A stretch of DNA of 64,000 nucleotides from Climacium dendroides (taxonomy: Eukaryota > Streptophyta > Bryopsida > Hypnales > Climaciaceae): positions 20,212,001 to 20,276,000 of the forward strand of contig OX467082.1 in assembly GCA_950106755.1 (NCBI GenBank). The letters run 5' to 3'. Under the pieces are notes generated by a model, which searched no databases, was not told where the DNA came from, and worked only from the letters and a program-made list of their open reading frames with translations. This document shows, in pieces, positions 11,520-22,997 of the stretch. Numbering within the stretch: the stretch's first letter is position 1; each line of letters begins with the position of its first letter. The position numbers and the translations under genes were made by a program.

Positions 11520-12595
11520 GAGCCACTTGAACTTCAAAATTTCATAACTAATTCCACAAAGTTCCAGAAACCATGAAACAACTAGGTAAAATGCCAATTC
11601 TCTTATTTGTCTTTAAGAGTTTTAGGAAAATTTTCTAAAAAATATTTCAAGAAGTTCACCTCCCCAAAATTTAGTTTTAGCTCTTAAATGGACAATTCTT
11701 GGACCTCCTACCTTATGTGTTGGTAGCCATGGTTGTATATTGATGAGGTGCAATTCTTAACTCAAATTGACTATCTGAAATAAAAGACTAAAAGATAAAT
11801 CATTATTAAAAGAAAAATTTATTGACTATATACTAATGAAAACTTATTCTGGGTGTTTAGATACAATCCTACAAGAAAAAGATCCATCACTAAGGTATTT
11901 TGTCAAAAATGATATGATTTTTGGACCTATATATGCACTTTAAATTTCTTCAATGATCTAGAAAGTCATCAATCAGCCACTTTTTAGTCTCAACATCCAA
12001 GTTCTAATATTAATTAAGCACATAAATATTTTTGAATTACTTTTTCATTCTTTTTTCAAAATTGAAAGCAAATTCTTTTTGCATTGAGATATTGTTATGG
12101 TACATATTTAGTTCATGAGTGATCCTACCTTGTGATCCAAGTCATGCAAGCTTTCCATTTTGTTTCATTACTCACTTCTTTTTTGTTATACCAAGTTTCG
12201 ACTACTTTCTTCTATGGATTAATATTCATTCAGTCATTCCAAACTCATGTTTCATCCATTTAACAACTTCAAGAGAGTTAGTGATGGACATTGTTGAATG
12301 CACACAAGATGTTACTTGGTAAAGAATATTGATGGATTCTTTAAGATGTATGTTATATTTTATGACAATAATAATTAATTAAAATGAAATTGAGCATTAA
12401 ATTTTGCCTTTGTTAGGAATTTGGGAGTTTTATATGTTAATTATTTTACTTTTGATGGCATTCATTGAAAACTTCTAAAAATCATGATTACCCCCTAAGA
12501 GACCATTGTTTCTTTGGTGGACAAATTGGATTATGGGTAGGTACTTACAATCTCAATTTTTGTCAATTTAAGTGTCTTTTTGAAAAAAAAAACCT
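11520..12595. other. AT-rich intergenic DNA, no supported gene
   Basis: Only short AT-driven open frames are present. No transposon ends, RNA genes or recognisable motifs were found. Confidence 0.4.
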
Positions 12596-13430
12596 TGTAC
12601 ATAATGATACGGAAATCCACTCTTGCCATTCAAAAAAAATTTGCATACTATAAAATATAATTGGTATTTTTTTGCATAATGAATATTCAATTCCTACACA
12701 ATTCCAATCAAGCATACCAAATTTGGGTTTCAAAAAAGCAAAATTTCATTTTTGGTGAATTTTTTCACTTGAAAATTTATAGTTTTACATAATAATTGAT
12801 TGAAAAGCATTGATGAAGAATTTTTAAAATTTTATTACATAGATATGTAGGAATCTTCTATATGCACATCTTTCATATGAAAAAACACCCTATTAAGTAA
12901 CAAAAATATGATCTATGAAGTGTTTAATGTGAGGTTTCATATGAGTAAATTTTGTAAAATACATATCTTGATAATTTAACAAGATTTTGGCAAAGTAATT
13001 GTACCATCATGCTTAAATGTGCACAAGTAGTTTCAGTGTGCAAATGAAAAGCAAAATCTAATTAAATTATAGAGATATCTATTGTACAAAACTACTCATA
13101 TGAAATCTCACATTAAACTCTTCATAGATCATATTTTTGGGGTGTTTTTTCATATAAAAGATGTGCATATAGAATATTCCTACATATCTATGCAATTGAA
13201 TTAAAAAAAATTCTTCACCAATATTTTTCAATCAATGTAAAACCATAAATTTTAAATGAAAAAATTCACCAAAATTAGAATTTTGCTTTTATGAAATTCA
13301 AATTTGGTATCCTTGATTGGAATTGTTTAAGAATTGAATATTCATTATGCAAGAAAAAAATATCAATTATATATTATAGTATGAAAAGTTTTTTTGAATG
13401 GCAAGAGTGGATTTTTGTATCATTATACAA
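12596..13430. repeat. Large imperfect palindrome related to the 4895-6360 element
   Basis: The left arm (about 12596-12995) pairs with the right arm (about 13045-13430) over nearly its whole length, leaving a centre of about 50 bp. Outer arms share the block GGCAAGAGTGGATTT (13398 onward) with its complement near 12620; inner arms share GATCTATGAAG with its complement. Its sequence matches the interior of the foldback transposon at 4895-6360, for example GAAAGATGTGCATATGGATG versus AAAAGATGTGCATATAGAAT. The CAGTCGGG termini of that element are absent, so this is a truncated or divergent relative. Confidence 0.75.
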
Positions 13431-14689
13431 AGATACTATAGGATTCACTTTTGAATTCAATTTTTATAAATTTTCATTAAAAAGAATTAAAAATAGTTTA
13501 GTTTATTTTTAGAAAAATCTCACCATTGGAATTAGTGCATTTAAAAATCAATCTTAGAGATATTAATTATTTAGATTTTCCTTCTATCTAGTATCAAATT
13601 CTATTTAATAATTTTTTTAAGAATGAAAATTAAGTTTTTTTAAAATAATTTTTTTCCTAGACTCTCAACTCAATTCCCCATGATAAATATTTAAAATTCA
13701 AAAATATTTAAGGTAAAAAATTTAAGTTAAAAAAGTTCAAAGTCAAAAAATCTAGTCCTACAATGTGCCAAAATTTTTATTTTCTTCACTTTAAATATAG
13801 ATATCTTGCAATTTGTGTGATCAAAATTTTTGAAATTTATTCCACACATTTTTATACTAGTTAGGTAGAAGATCCTATGGTTAGATGTGTAAAAAAGCAA
13901 TTTACAAATTTGTTTTACTCTTTGCAATAGAAATGGTAGTTTTGAATGTTTTTTGGCAAAAAAATGGCCTTGGTCCTTTAGGAATTAAATTCTTCTATTT
14001 AAATACAAACTCCAAAAGGATGAAGAAAATATATTTTATTTTTACACATCTAGATTTGTCCTTGGATATAAAGTGTTTGATCCCACCTCCATTGAAGTAA
14101 GTACTCTATTTTTTCTCATTGTATACCTAAACATGGATGATTTTCTTGTCAAGGTTAATCCCAAAATTCCATTGTCCCATTGAGGGACAAATGAAAGTTT
14201 GAACAAGTTCCTATAATCTTGAGTTTTGGAGAATTTGTTTAGAATTATTTATTAATATATAGAAATACATTTCTTTTGGGGGAATATAATTTTTATTTTA
14301 TTTGGTGCCCAAGAAGCTTCAAGTTCTATAATCTTTCAATCTATGGGGTCAAATTTACTAAAAACTCTCTACACATTGCCATTGTAGTCTAGTACAATTT
14401 TTTGTAGTTAAATTATTTTCTTAAATTTTTTTTTCATTTCTCTAAAATGTATCAATTTTTAGATAATTTCTGAACAAAATGTATCAATCCCCTTGAATGC
14501 AAAATCTTACAATACATGGTCATAGTTTTTGAAATTTCTTTTACACATTCTTATGCTAGTCTAGTGCAAGATCCAATTGTAAGATATGACAAAAATTGAA
14601 TTTTTTTTCTTTGCAATAGAAGTAATAATTTTGAATGATTTTTTAATGTAAAAAAGACCTTAGGACCTAGAGACTTTAGTGGATAGCTT
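13431..14689. other. AT-rich intergenic DNA with dispersed repeats
   Basis: Two mutually similar blocks (about 13800-13990 and 14490-14680) contain the order: disrupted TTTTTGAAATTT, GATCC, GCAATAGAAAT. Similar blocks occur near 3280-3450 and 38300-38470. No gene is supported; the short open frames contain no motif. Confidence 0.4.
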
Positions 14690-16390
14690 ATTATGCACAA
14701 TTGTCAATGATTGTTACTAGTGACCTTTACAAGAGTTTATATTTTGTAGACTATAGTGTCTAGTGGTCAAGACCAAGAAGTAGATTCCTAAATTAAACGC
14801 AATTTTTTGACAAGAATAGATGCCAAAATTTTTCATGCATGTACGTTTCTAAAATGAGAGTATATATAATGAAAGATTTTGAAGTTTGAAACAAAGGTCA
14901 TTGGCCCACCTTTCCAAGACTAAGTAAATTATATGTCGTTTCATATGCAAATCAAAAGACTTGAATGCATCGAATAGTCCAAAGTGTTTTCTTCCTTTCA
15001 ATCACTACACCAAAAATTAAGGTTAGTGTTGCTAACACTAATTAGAAACTCTAACACTAAATGTCAGCAATGTCATTAATGTTACCGATACTAAATCTCA
15101 ATGCGAAAACTAATTGTCAACTAAATTAGTATTTGTGGGATGAGTGAGCTTAGGATCTTAGACACCTATATTAAAGGCACCTTTCATGGTTACAAGGTAC
15201 ATATGTTATAGGCACCTTCAATAATGTTAGCATATCTACTTACAACCAAGCTTGTAGCCTCACATTGATTTCTAAACTCACATGCTAGCATTGTTGGGGC
15301 AGGGAGAACTAAGTGATCCCCTCATTACCAAGGTTAATTATGAAAAAAAGCCCCCTATTTTTTTTGCCATGATTTTTATATTTCTACACTGCCCCTAGCT
15401 AATTTGGGGCCACTGATTGCAAATCTGAATTCAGAATTTGCAAAAAAATTCATCTGATTGCAAATAAAAAATTCCACAACGTTTTTTTCAGGGGTAAAAC
15501 GGGGGAATGAAGGGGTGAAGGCCGAGTTGTTGGACCTATCCAAGTTCAATTACCACCAACTTTTCATTGTTACCCTCATCTTGGAATCTCACTACACTAA
15601 TGATGATAAATAGTGTTATGTTGTGATTAGTGTTACTTGGACTTTTACCCAGTCACTCTAAACTTCAATTAGTTGGCATTTAGTGTTGTGTTCACTTTTC
15701 TGAGCAATAACTTTTTTGAGCATGTAATAGGTTTCTTGGATTCATATGTTTTTCTTTGCATTTTGATGAAATAGTTAGGTAACACTAAATGTAAACTTGT
15801 AAAAAATTTATACCCAATAGTTGTCAAATAGTATCTATGTTCACATTTAGTGTTGGTAACATTAACCGGATTGTTGACAATTAGTGTTATGCTTCGTGAT
15901 TAGCGTTGCCAACACTATTTATCATCATTAGTGTAGCTCAAATAAAATTCAAGCAGTCAATTTTTGTATAGAAATTAGCCTTCAGAGACCGAGCATTCAT
16001 GGCTATCAAAACGATCAATTTGATAGCTCATATTTTAGACAAATAATTCCAAGGAAGACGGTATCAGTAGAAGTGATTTGAGTAGAGTCGGTGGAGAGTC
16101 TTATACATGTGTGTTGGTCAAAAAGTGAAGGAACTTGCAAATAAGACAGCGCCCACATTCGCCAAGAGTTACCGGATTTCCGCTACATTTGTGTGGCGGA
16201 TTGCAAGCAAAGTTTCGTGATTTATATGTGAATCTTCCCAAATGCACTAAGTTTCCAATTTCAATGCAGGCTTGATTGAAAATCGATTATGTGTAGTTTT
16301 CTAAACTAATCGATTCCTCTCAGTGATGATCGAGGGTGAAGAACTGAGTCACTCACTGCTAAATCCTTTAATTGGACATCACCAGCTGCA
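14690..16390. repeat. Second copy of the 4190-6690 segment (diverged segmental duplication)
   Basis: Homology to 4190-4892 runs from 14690 to about 15120, with a further block at about 15980-16083. It then continues directly into the sequence found at 6363-6690. This copy lacks the 1466-bp transposon but carries the 345-bp MITE at 15592 and extra sequence at about 15120-15590. Both copies are too diverged to be recent. Confidence 0.7.
15592..15936. mobile_element. 345-bp MITE, copy 1
   Basis: Terminal inverted repeats of about 26 bp begin CTACACTAATGATGATAAAT. The interior matches the 345-bp copy at 28264-28608 throughout, with scattered substitutions. A CTCA direct repeat flanks this copy (15588-15591 and 15937-15940), but no duplication is visible at the other copy, so the target-site length is uncertain. 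No coding capacity. Confidence 0.75.
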
Positions 16391-18097
16391 CATTTCCCCT
16401 TTCCTTTCATTGCAGGATCAATGGCATAATAGATATTAGAAAACGCACTAGCTAGTCCGAATCTGTTTCAGGGTTAAACTGACCTCACAGAGCCGGACTA
16501 AGAAAATCCAACTAATTGGCCAACTAATTGTCGAATGCTGTTGAAAGTCGAATGCTGTTGAAAGTCGAATGCTGTTGAAAGTCCAAAGAGGATTTTGGAT
16601 ATTGAATTTTAGATTTTCATCTAATGCATTTTTTGAACACCAAATGAATATGATACTATAAACTTTCAAAGTGCTCAAAAAAGGTGTAGCTAAAACAACA
16701 CCCCCAGACTCTTATGAATAGAGGTCATACATTTTAGGCAAAAGTTTATAGGGGGTAGAATTAGAAAAGGGTCACAATTAGGTGCAGTTACCTTAGTGAG
16801 TCCTATAGTAATAACAATAACTCACTCTATTTTGGAAATTACACAAATTTGCAGTGAACACTTATATTGTGGTTTATGTTGTGTTGGATAAAATCTATCT
16901 ATGGTATTTTCATCCAACCTTCATTGACAATCATTTAATTTTCATCAACTTTTTTTGAAATGTTCAAATTGATTAGATGGTATTCATCTTTAATTTGTTC
17001 AATTAGTGTGAGAATTTTAGCATTTAAACTCTTATACAATTAACTTAAGTAATCAAGAAATCTATGGTTCAAAATAATACTAAAATCAAATGAAATTCTT
17101 TGTTTGTTAATGAGTTTTGATTTTTAATAGTACATGTATTTATACATGATTTGACTAAATTTGAGTAAATTGTAAAAATCATACATTTGAATTCTGTGCA
17201 AATAAGTTATAATTTCAATTGATAGATTTTCTAAGCACATGTCCTAGTTTCAATGTCTTTTTTTGTAACATTGAGCAATGGAAATCTACATGAAGTATAG
17301 ATATATTTGGATTATTTTATTTTATTTTTTATTGATTCAAAATCAAAGGATATCCGTTGTCTTAGTGTACTTTCAAAAAGTATACTACCATGATGGATTT
17401 CTATTGGTGATAGGTCCCATCTTTTACGAGATTGCAAGTCTTCTAAATGTCATGAAATTTTCCAAAAAATTGCAAATATTTGAAATTATCATGAAATTAA
17501 AAAGAAAAAGTGAAAAAGTTCTTATCAATTACAAAATACGCTTTAAATATCTGAAAATTTAGCCATAAATCTAAAATCTAAAGTAGTTTATGATGGTATG
17601 TTGTTCTATATTGTTCCATAATTAGAAAATTAATATACTATGGTTATAGGTTTGAATTCAAATAGCAATAAAATATTCAATTTCAAGAATTTGTTAAATT
17701 TTCAAATTAGAGTAGAAACAACACTTTTGGTGAGCTTCAATTCATTAAGTGGGCTCAAATCCAAAAAGATCATTTTATGGCCAAAATTCAAATCAAAAGC
17801 AAAGAGGGGTAAATTTGCTAGAATACACTAAAAAGGCATTTTTTGTAATACATTTTTTTAGCCAATCTTCTTCTACATAATAGCCAATAATACCTCAATG
17901 AGATTATTTCCGCAAAAGCGAAGTTCAATTTTTTTTTTCATTTATTTTGGATAGTGCAAAAAGCAATCTTCATTGAAGTAATGCAGTAATTTACATTTAT
18001 ACAAATGTATGAAATGTGCAAAATGTAAATAAAACTTACACCATTCATTCAAAACAGTGTACATTCATCCGAAAAGGAGCGATATTGTCCTTAAAAT
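16391..18097. other. Intergenic repeat-derived DNA upstream of the mS41 gene
   Basis: From about 16590 to 17560 this is a diverged copy of about 980-2480; the tail at 17640-17880 resembles 24650-24850. In the first repeat unit the 980-type block precedes the 4190-type block. Here the order is reversed, as expected if both derive from a longer repeated or tandem unit. No gene is supported. Confidence 0.45.
16530..16580. repeat. 17-bp tandem repeat, three perfect copies
   Basis: GTCGAATGCTGTTGAAA occurs three times in direct succession (16530-16546, 16547-16563, 16564-16580). Confidence 0.9.
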
Positions 18098-18310
18098 ATG
18101 CACAAAATCATCGATTTCATCCAGAATACATTGCCTAATACATTCCTAAAAAAAATTGTATCGCTTATGAGCGAAATAACGCTCAGACGAAAAACTCTGA
18201 GTGCGGTGAGTCGCTCTTTGCAATTGTTTCCCCTCCTCGGTGTTGTTTTCCGACATCTTCTTCGTCGCGAAGCTTCCATCGCGCTGCAGCATTGGCCTCG
18301 GACCCTCGCC

Positions 18311-20151
18311 ATGGCCTCGATCATGGCCTCTCGCAGACTCGGCGCCTCGCTCTGCTGTCGTTTCTACAGCTCTTCGCCTGCTGCAGCAGCAGCAGCGTCA
18401 TCCTCGTCCTCTGCATCTGCATCTGCATCCTCAAATGGTACAACATCCCTGTTCTTTCTCTTCCTCCTCGTCTAGGGTTTCCTTCCGGGATCTTGATTTG
18501 GCAGTGAATTTGTAACCCGACGGTGAAGATCTGGATGCTTTGGAAGTGCAAGAAGAGAGTGGCGGGGAGGATGGAGCTGGGAATGCGGATTGGAGAGAAT
18601 TTAGGGTTTCTTTGGGAATTGGGAAATAGGGGATGATGACTCTGGATTTTGGGTCTCTGTTTTATTTGATTGGAAGGTTTGAATTGAGAGGTAACTGTTT
18701 GGGGGATCAGGACAGGATTTGATGGAAGAAATGCGGTATTTAGGGTTTACTGATCAGAGTGGTGTCGTCTGTCCTTAGGGGTTCGAGGAGAGGTTTTAGA
18801 ACCATCTTCTCAAGGGAATTGTGGAGATTTATTGTACGTCTTAGGGTTTAGGGTGTGGATTCGTATTTTCACTGCAGTAGTATTTTTGATGACGCGCACT
18901 TGCTCTCAGATGTTTTCATTATTATTTTTTCAACCAAATTGTGGAAGGGGTGAACATTAGTTGGTCCAATTGACCCATTTAGTTTACCAGTGTAAGGCAA
19001 AGGACACTGAATCCAATAGGGATCTGATCCTGATCTCTGTCTCTTCTATTGATCCCCCTGTTACCAACAGCAACTCATCTACTCATGCTCTTGTTTGGGT
19101 TTCAGTTGGCAATTGTAGGAATCGTAACTTTTTGGCTAAATGTCTATGGCCACTTGAATGGAAATGGGATTGTTTACGGTCAATTATAGTGGCCTTCAAC
19201 CTGCCTCTCTGATATTGCATTAAAAAATGGCCTATTTGAAATCATACATAGCAATGAAAGTTTAATCTCGACAGATTTAAATTATACCTAGCGACAAAAA
19301 TTTGATGTCGACAGATTTAGCTCTTGTATCCAAAGATCTCTGCACAGCTCTACCGTGATCTCCCAAAAATCTCAATTCGACATATTGGTTAAGATGCTGA
19401 TACAATCCTCAAACTTCCATCCCTTTATTGGTACTGCATTGACTGCTTTAGCTAAATTTCTGTGACAGGAGCACGTGCGTACTTGGTGATTAAATTGTCG
19501 TTTTGAAACCTTGTCTTCCGTCTTATTTAGTTCATTTGTGTTGTTCTGCAGGTGAGATTGGAGTTCAGGACTTCATAAAATCAATCAAGGGCGTCGAAGC
19601 ACATGCTGACAAAGTTGCCCAATCGATTGTCGGAGTGCCTGCGTTGTTACAGACAAGGAGTAGCAGATTGAAGAAGTTGGGCGTTCCTTGCAAGCAGGTG
19701 CGGATGATTTTATGCTTTCCATTCGCTTCATACCGAGTGTTTTGAGTATCTCTATTCGAATTTTTCTGTGAGTATATTCGCACTGGGTAGAACATATATG
19801 GCTGGTTTGTAGTGTAGAGGATCCGGACGAAGGAAATCCTACACACAATAAATAGGGTTTCTTCCAGCTTGGCCCAATGATTTGAAGACTCGTGTCGGTG
19901 GAGGCCTTGTTACCTTACAGGTTATCTCAAAAGTGGAGGCCTTGTTGCCTTAAAGGTTATCTCAAAAGTGGAGGCCTTGTTGCCTTACAAGTTGTCTCAA
20001 AAGTTGTCTTACAAATCGGAGGGCACAGGTGTGTTCTGAACTAGCTCTGACACAAGTATGATTGGTGGGCTCATTGCAGAGGAAGATGATTTTGCGATAC
20101 ACTGAGAAGTATCGCCAAGGCATCTGGACGCCTAGAATGAGTATTAAATGA
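18311..20151 (+). CDS. Mitochondrial small ribosomal subunit protein mS41, three exons
   Basis: Exons: 18311-18437, 19552-19697 and 20080-20151, giving 114 residues. Junctions are GT..AG and the phases fit (1, then 0). Residues 1-42 form a Ser/Ala/Arg-rich stretch without acidic residues (MASIMASRRLGASLCC at the start), a typical mitochondrial transit peptide. Residues 43-110 carry the mS41 SAM-like/IGR-motif domain: DFIKSIKGVEAHADK, then LLQTRSSRLKKLGVPCKQRK, then ILRYTEKYRQGIW. Known role of the family: a structural protein of the mitochondrial small ribosomal subunit (yeast Fyv4). The open frame extends 71 codons further upstream in frame (Met at 18098). I chose the Met at 18311 because it gives a normal-length protein with a standard transit peptide. 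The gene stands alone. Intron 1 contains a dispersed repeat shared with the ALDH gene; intron 2 contains a 35-bp tandem repeat. Confidence 0.85.
19131..19401 (+). repeat. Dispersed repeat in mS41 intron 1 (copy A)
   Basis: About 270 bp, matched by 34295-34532 in intron 1 of the ALDH gene. Shared blocks include TTTGGCTAAATGTCTA, CAACCTGCCTCTCTGA, TAGCTCTTGTATC and ATTTCGACATATT-type ends. Copy A has an extra internal duplication around 19268-19318, where the CGACAGATTTA block is present twice. No clear terminal inverted repeats or target duplication, so the element type is unknown. Confidence 0.75.
19898..20002. repeat. 35-bp tandem repeat in mS41 intron 2, three copies
   Basis: Units 19898-19932, 19933-19967 and 19968-20002 each begin GTGGAGGCCTTGTT and end TCTCAAAA, with one to three differences. 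They lie 78 bp or more before the exon 3 acceptor at 20080. Confidence 0.9.
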
Positions 20152-21887
20152 AAGCGGATCACGGATTCCAATTTGTCATCACATCAATTTTCCAATTGAG
20201 AGAGGCTCTAGGCATCGTTAACCTCTTGGAATCTGCGATAGGGTGGTATAGTACTCCACCAAAGGAGTCAGGAGGATTTTGGCGACCAAAATTATCGTTC
20301 CAAAGTACACTGCATTGTCTGTCTCATGGTGCGTTCAGAGACAGCTTGCGTTGCAGCTGAAGAGTAGCACTACTTGAGTTTCTTGTAATGGGTTACGAGA
20401 ACTATGCGAATTTCTCATCCTTCCGCCAGTCAAGATTTTTCTGTTTTCATTCGATTGAAATGGTACTCCCATTCGATTGTTTGATTGCTTTTAATACTAG
20501 GTTACAAGGATGTTTGAATGTCGACAGGCCATTTTTACAAGCTATTTCATGCTGGGTAGGATTCTTGTTCAAGTGAGTGCCTTGGTTACTTGTTCTTAAT
20601 CCGTTAGTTACCAGGAAACCACAATCCGGCCACCTGACATTTTTTATTGCACTTCGTGTAAAATTGGTGCAGAATCATGTGAAAGCCAAAAGTGTTTGTC
20701 ATCTGGGCGAGAGATTTGCAAGAATTTGAGACACGTTCATTACTGTTTGATGCTATTAAACTAGTAGTGTCAAAAGACATGAATGATATTAGATATTAGA
20801 TAAGGAGGTTTAAATACATTGGTAGACTGCTTTTAAAAGAATCTCTTATACTTCCAATTGTTGAACCTAAAACTCATTTACAGATATTAGTGAGTCAAAA
20901 TTGTGATGGGTCATGTACATTCATTTGATGTAGGTTTTGGTGAGAGAATGATATTTTTGCAACAAATAATGTAGAAAGTTGATTAGAAAGGAAAAATATC
21001 ATCATTTGATTGTGGTTTGGTGTTAGTAAATTTTATACCCTTGGAAGCTATTACTTACTGTAAATGTATATGGTTGGATTAAAAAGGATAGTCCATGGTA
21101 ATGGATTATTCCTTAAGTACTTTGACGTCCAATTTTTGGACAATGAACAAATTTGTATCCTTGTTTCTTTCTTGTTGCTTGCATGAAAGTCATTATAATT
21201 TGTGGAGATATTTTATCAAGTTCTTGTCTTATTGGTTGGATTTGGTATTACCAAAGTATATATTTTTTTAAAATTACAAATGTGGAGTATGTCAAGTGGT
21301 CGACCAAGCCAAAATTACATTGACTCTAGTTCAAAATTGGATTTGCAAAAATGAGGTCATAGATGTAAAGAATACAAAAATTTCAAAAAATCAACATGCC
21401 AAGAGAACCTCCTTTCAAATTCATTCCAACAAGTTTTACTCCAAAAATGATAGCATTTTGCTTGTAATTGAATTTGAAGGAATTTTAAAATTTCCCTTTC
21501 AAAATTCCAAAAAAAATATTGGTGATAGCACTGATGAATCTAACCGTACAGATGGAATCTAAAATTCAAAATCTACAACTTTTATTCATATATCAATTCC
21601 AAAATATTCTTCCAAATAGTACTTTACAATGATTTTTTCCAAGTTGTCAATTCTGGTGAAGACTGGACGTTAAGGAGTTATGCAAGCTATTGCTTATTGC
21701 GTGTATGGTTTGATCAAAAATCGTGATTTCTAAAAACCAATTTGATAACTACAGTACAAGGAAGTCGAGTACACATCAAACATGAGAATGTACACATCGT
21801 TGCATTGAAATTTCCTTTCAATTGAGAACAAGAATCCATAAGCATTCAACCAACTAATAAGAAAAACTACCCTCAATACAGATTCTC
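20152..21887. other. Downstream of mS41 and spacer before the RNA cyclase gene
   Basis: The first few hundred bases are GC-richer and probably include the mS41 3' untranslated region. From about 20700 the DNA is AT-rich spacer. Short open frames occur (for example 88 codons at 21296-21562) but have no recognisable motif or coding-like composition. No terminator or polyadenylation site could be pinned down. Confidence 0.4.
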
Positions 21888-22997
21888 CTACCTTGTATGA
21901 CCTGCCCACGGGGGTGAGTAACCCATACCTTGACACCGAATCACATTCCTGTCACTGCCTGCAATGGGAGCTACAGTAATCTTCGCCTTTGTCATATGAT
22001 GAGCAAAATGAATTGCAGTCTCCGTGTGGAGAGTAATCGGCCCAGTCATAACCTCGGATACTCCATTAGCCAAAGCCATAAATATGATCAGCTGATCCTG
22101 CAAATGCTCATCAGTGCAGCCTCCATGCGATAGCTGGTTCAACAAATCCTGCACTGCCAAGGTCGCCAGTCTCCCTGGTGCACTCTTCGCACTCCCCAAA
22201 GAGCTTCCTCCGAATATACACCCAGTGGAGGTTTTAGCATACAGAAACAGCCCACACGCCAGCTTCGAATTCATTCCCATTCCTTGCATATCACTTACAA
22301 AATCAATTGCACCAACAGTATCAAACTGCTTCAAACCTGTTTCAACAGTAGCTTTCACAGTATCAACAAAGATTTGATCTGCACAGCCAGAGCCAAAGAG
22401 CTTGGCAACAACCTGCACCACCTCCCCTTTCTCAAGCATACGAATGGGGGGCAGAAACTCCCGAGGGTGCACCTTCACGTTCACGATGCCCCCACCTCTC
22501 GGCATGAATCCACGCTTTGTAACCTCAAGCTCCACGTTCACTTGGCAATGCTGTTCAAGCAATGGCATGAGCACATGTTTCACGTGATCTATGGGAGGGG
22601 AGTTAGTAACATTCGTTCCGCCTTTGAGGACTAAGGAGGTGGTGCTTGAAGCAAACAGGAGCACTGGTAACGAGATCTGGAGAAGCAGAGAGCAAGAGCC
22701 AGCAGTTTTGACATCAGCTTCGTATGATTTGGGAGAGTTTGAATCTGGGGGAGGCTTCCCGGGAGTGAATAGAATCTCTTGTGAATTTTCAAAGGCTCCC
22801 ACTAGTGTCCCCTGACTCAGAGTGGCAAGGAGCTTCAGTCCTTCTAGGGCTTGAGGTCGTAACCCGGGTTTGGATCTGTTGGCTCGGATCTTGATGATGT
22901 GAGCTCGTTTGCAGAGGATTGCTGCATAAGCTGCACAGTTTCGGAGGACTTGACCTCCGCCTTCTAAGAGGCTGCCGTCTATCTTGATCACCTCCAT
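21888..22997 (-). CDS. RNA 3'-terminal phosphate cyclase (RTCA type), intronless
   Basis: Uninterrupted frame of 369 residues. It covers the whole family length: start IDGSLLEGGGQVLRN (residues 6-20), IRANRSKPGLRPQ, the KTAGSCSLLLQ region, LKGGTN, RGGG, the TSTGCIFGGSSLG segment, DQLIIFMALANG, and the end CQGMGY. Family reaction: ATP-dependent conversion of an RNA 3'-phosphate to a 2',3'-cyclic phosphate through a covalent enzyme-AMP intermediate on a histidine. The matching motif LHTETAIHF is present, with the candidate nucleophile His324. That separates it from the Rcl1 ribosome-biogenesis paralogues, which lack catalysis. The enzyme should act on cellular RNA (tRNA/U6-type ends), probably in the nucleus. 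The tail after CQGMGY (PPWAGHTR) is not typical, and a GT occurs right at the stop, so a 3' intron cannot be excluded. The lack of introns is unlike its neighbours. The start is the only Met before the conserved block. Confidence 0.9.
   Translation of the reverse strand: MEVIKIDGSLLEGGGQVLRNCAAYAAILCKRAHIIKIRANRSKPGLRPQALEGLKLLATLSQGTLVGAFENSQEILFTPGKPPPDSNSPKSYEADVKTAGSCSLLLQISLPVLLFASSTTSLVLKGGTNVTNSPPIDHVKHVLMPLLEQHCQVNVELEVTKRGFMPRGGGIVNVKVHPREFLPPIRMLEKGEVVQVVAKLFGSGCADQIFVDTVKATVETGLKQFDTVGAIDFVSDMQGMGMNSKLACGLFLYAKTSTGCIFGGSSLGSAKSAPGRLATLAVQDLLNQLSHGGCTDEHLQDQLIIFMALANGVSEVMTGPITLHTETAIHFAHHMTKAKITVAPIAGSDRNVIRCQGMGYSPPWAGHTR

Noticed and set aside
22114..22815. Plus-strand frames of 60-116 codons opposite the RNA cyclase
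   Set aside because: Antisense shadows of a well-conserved minus-strand coding sequence.
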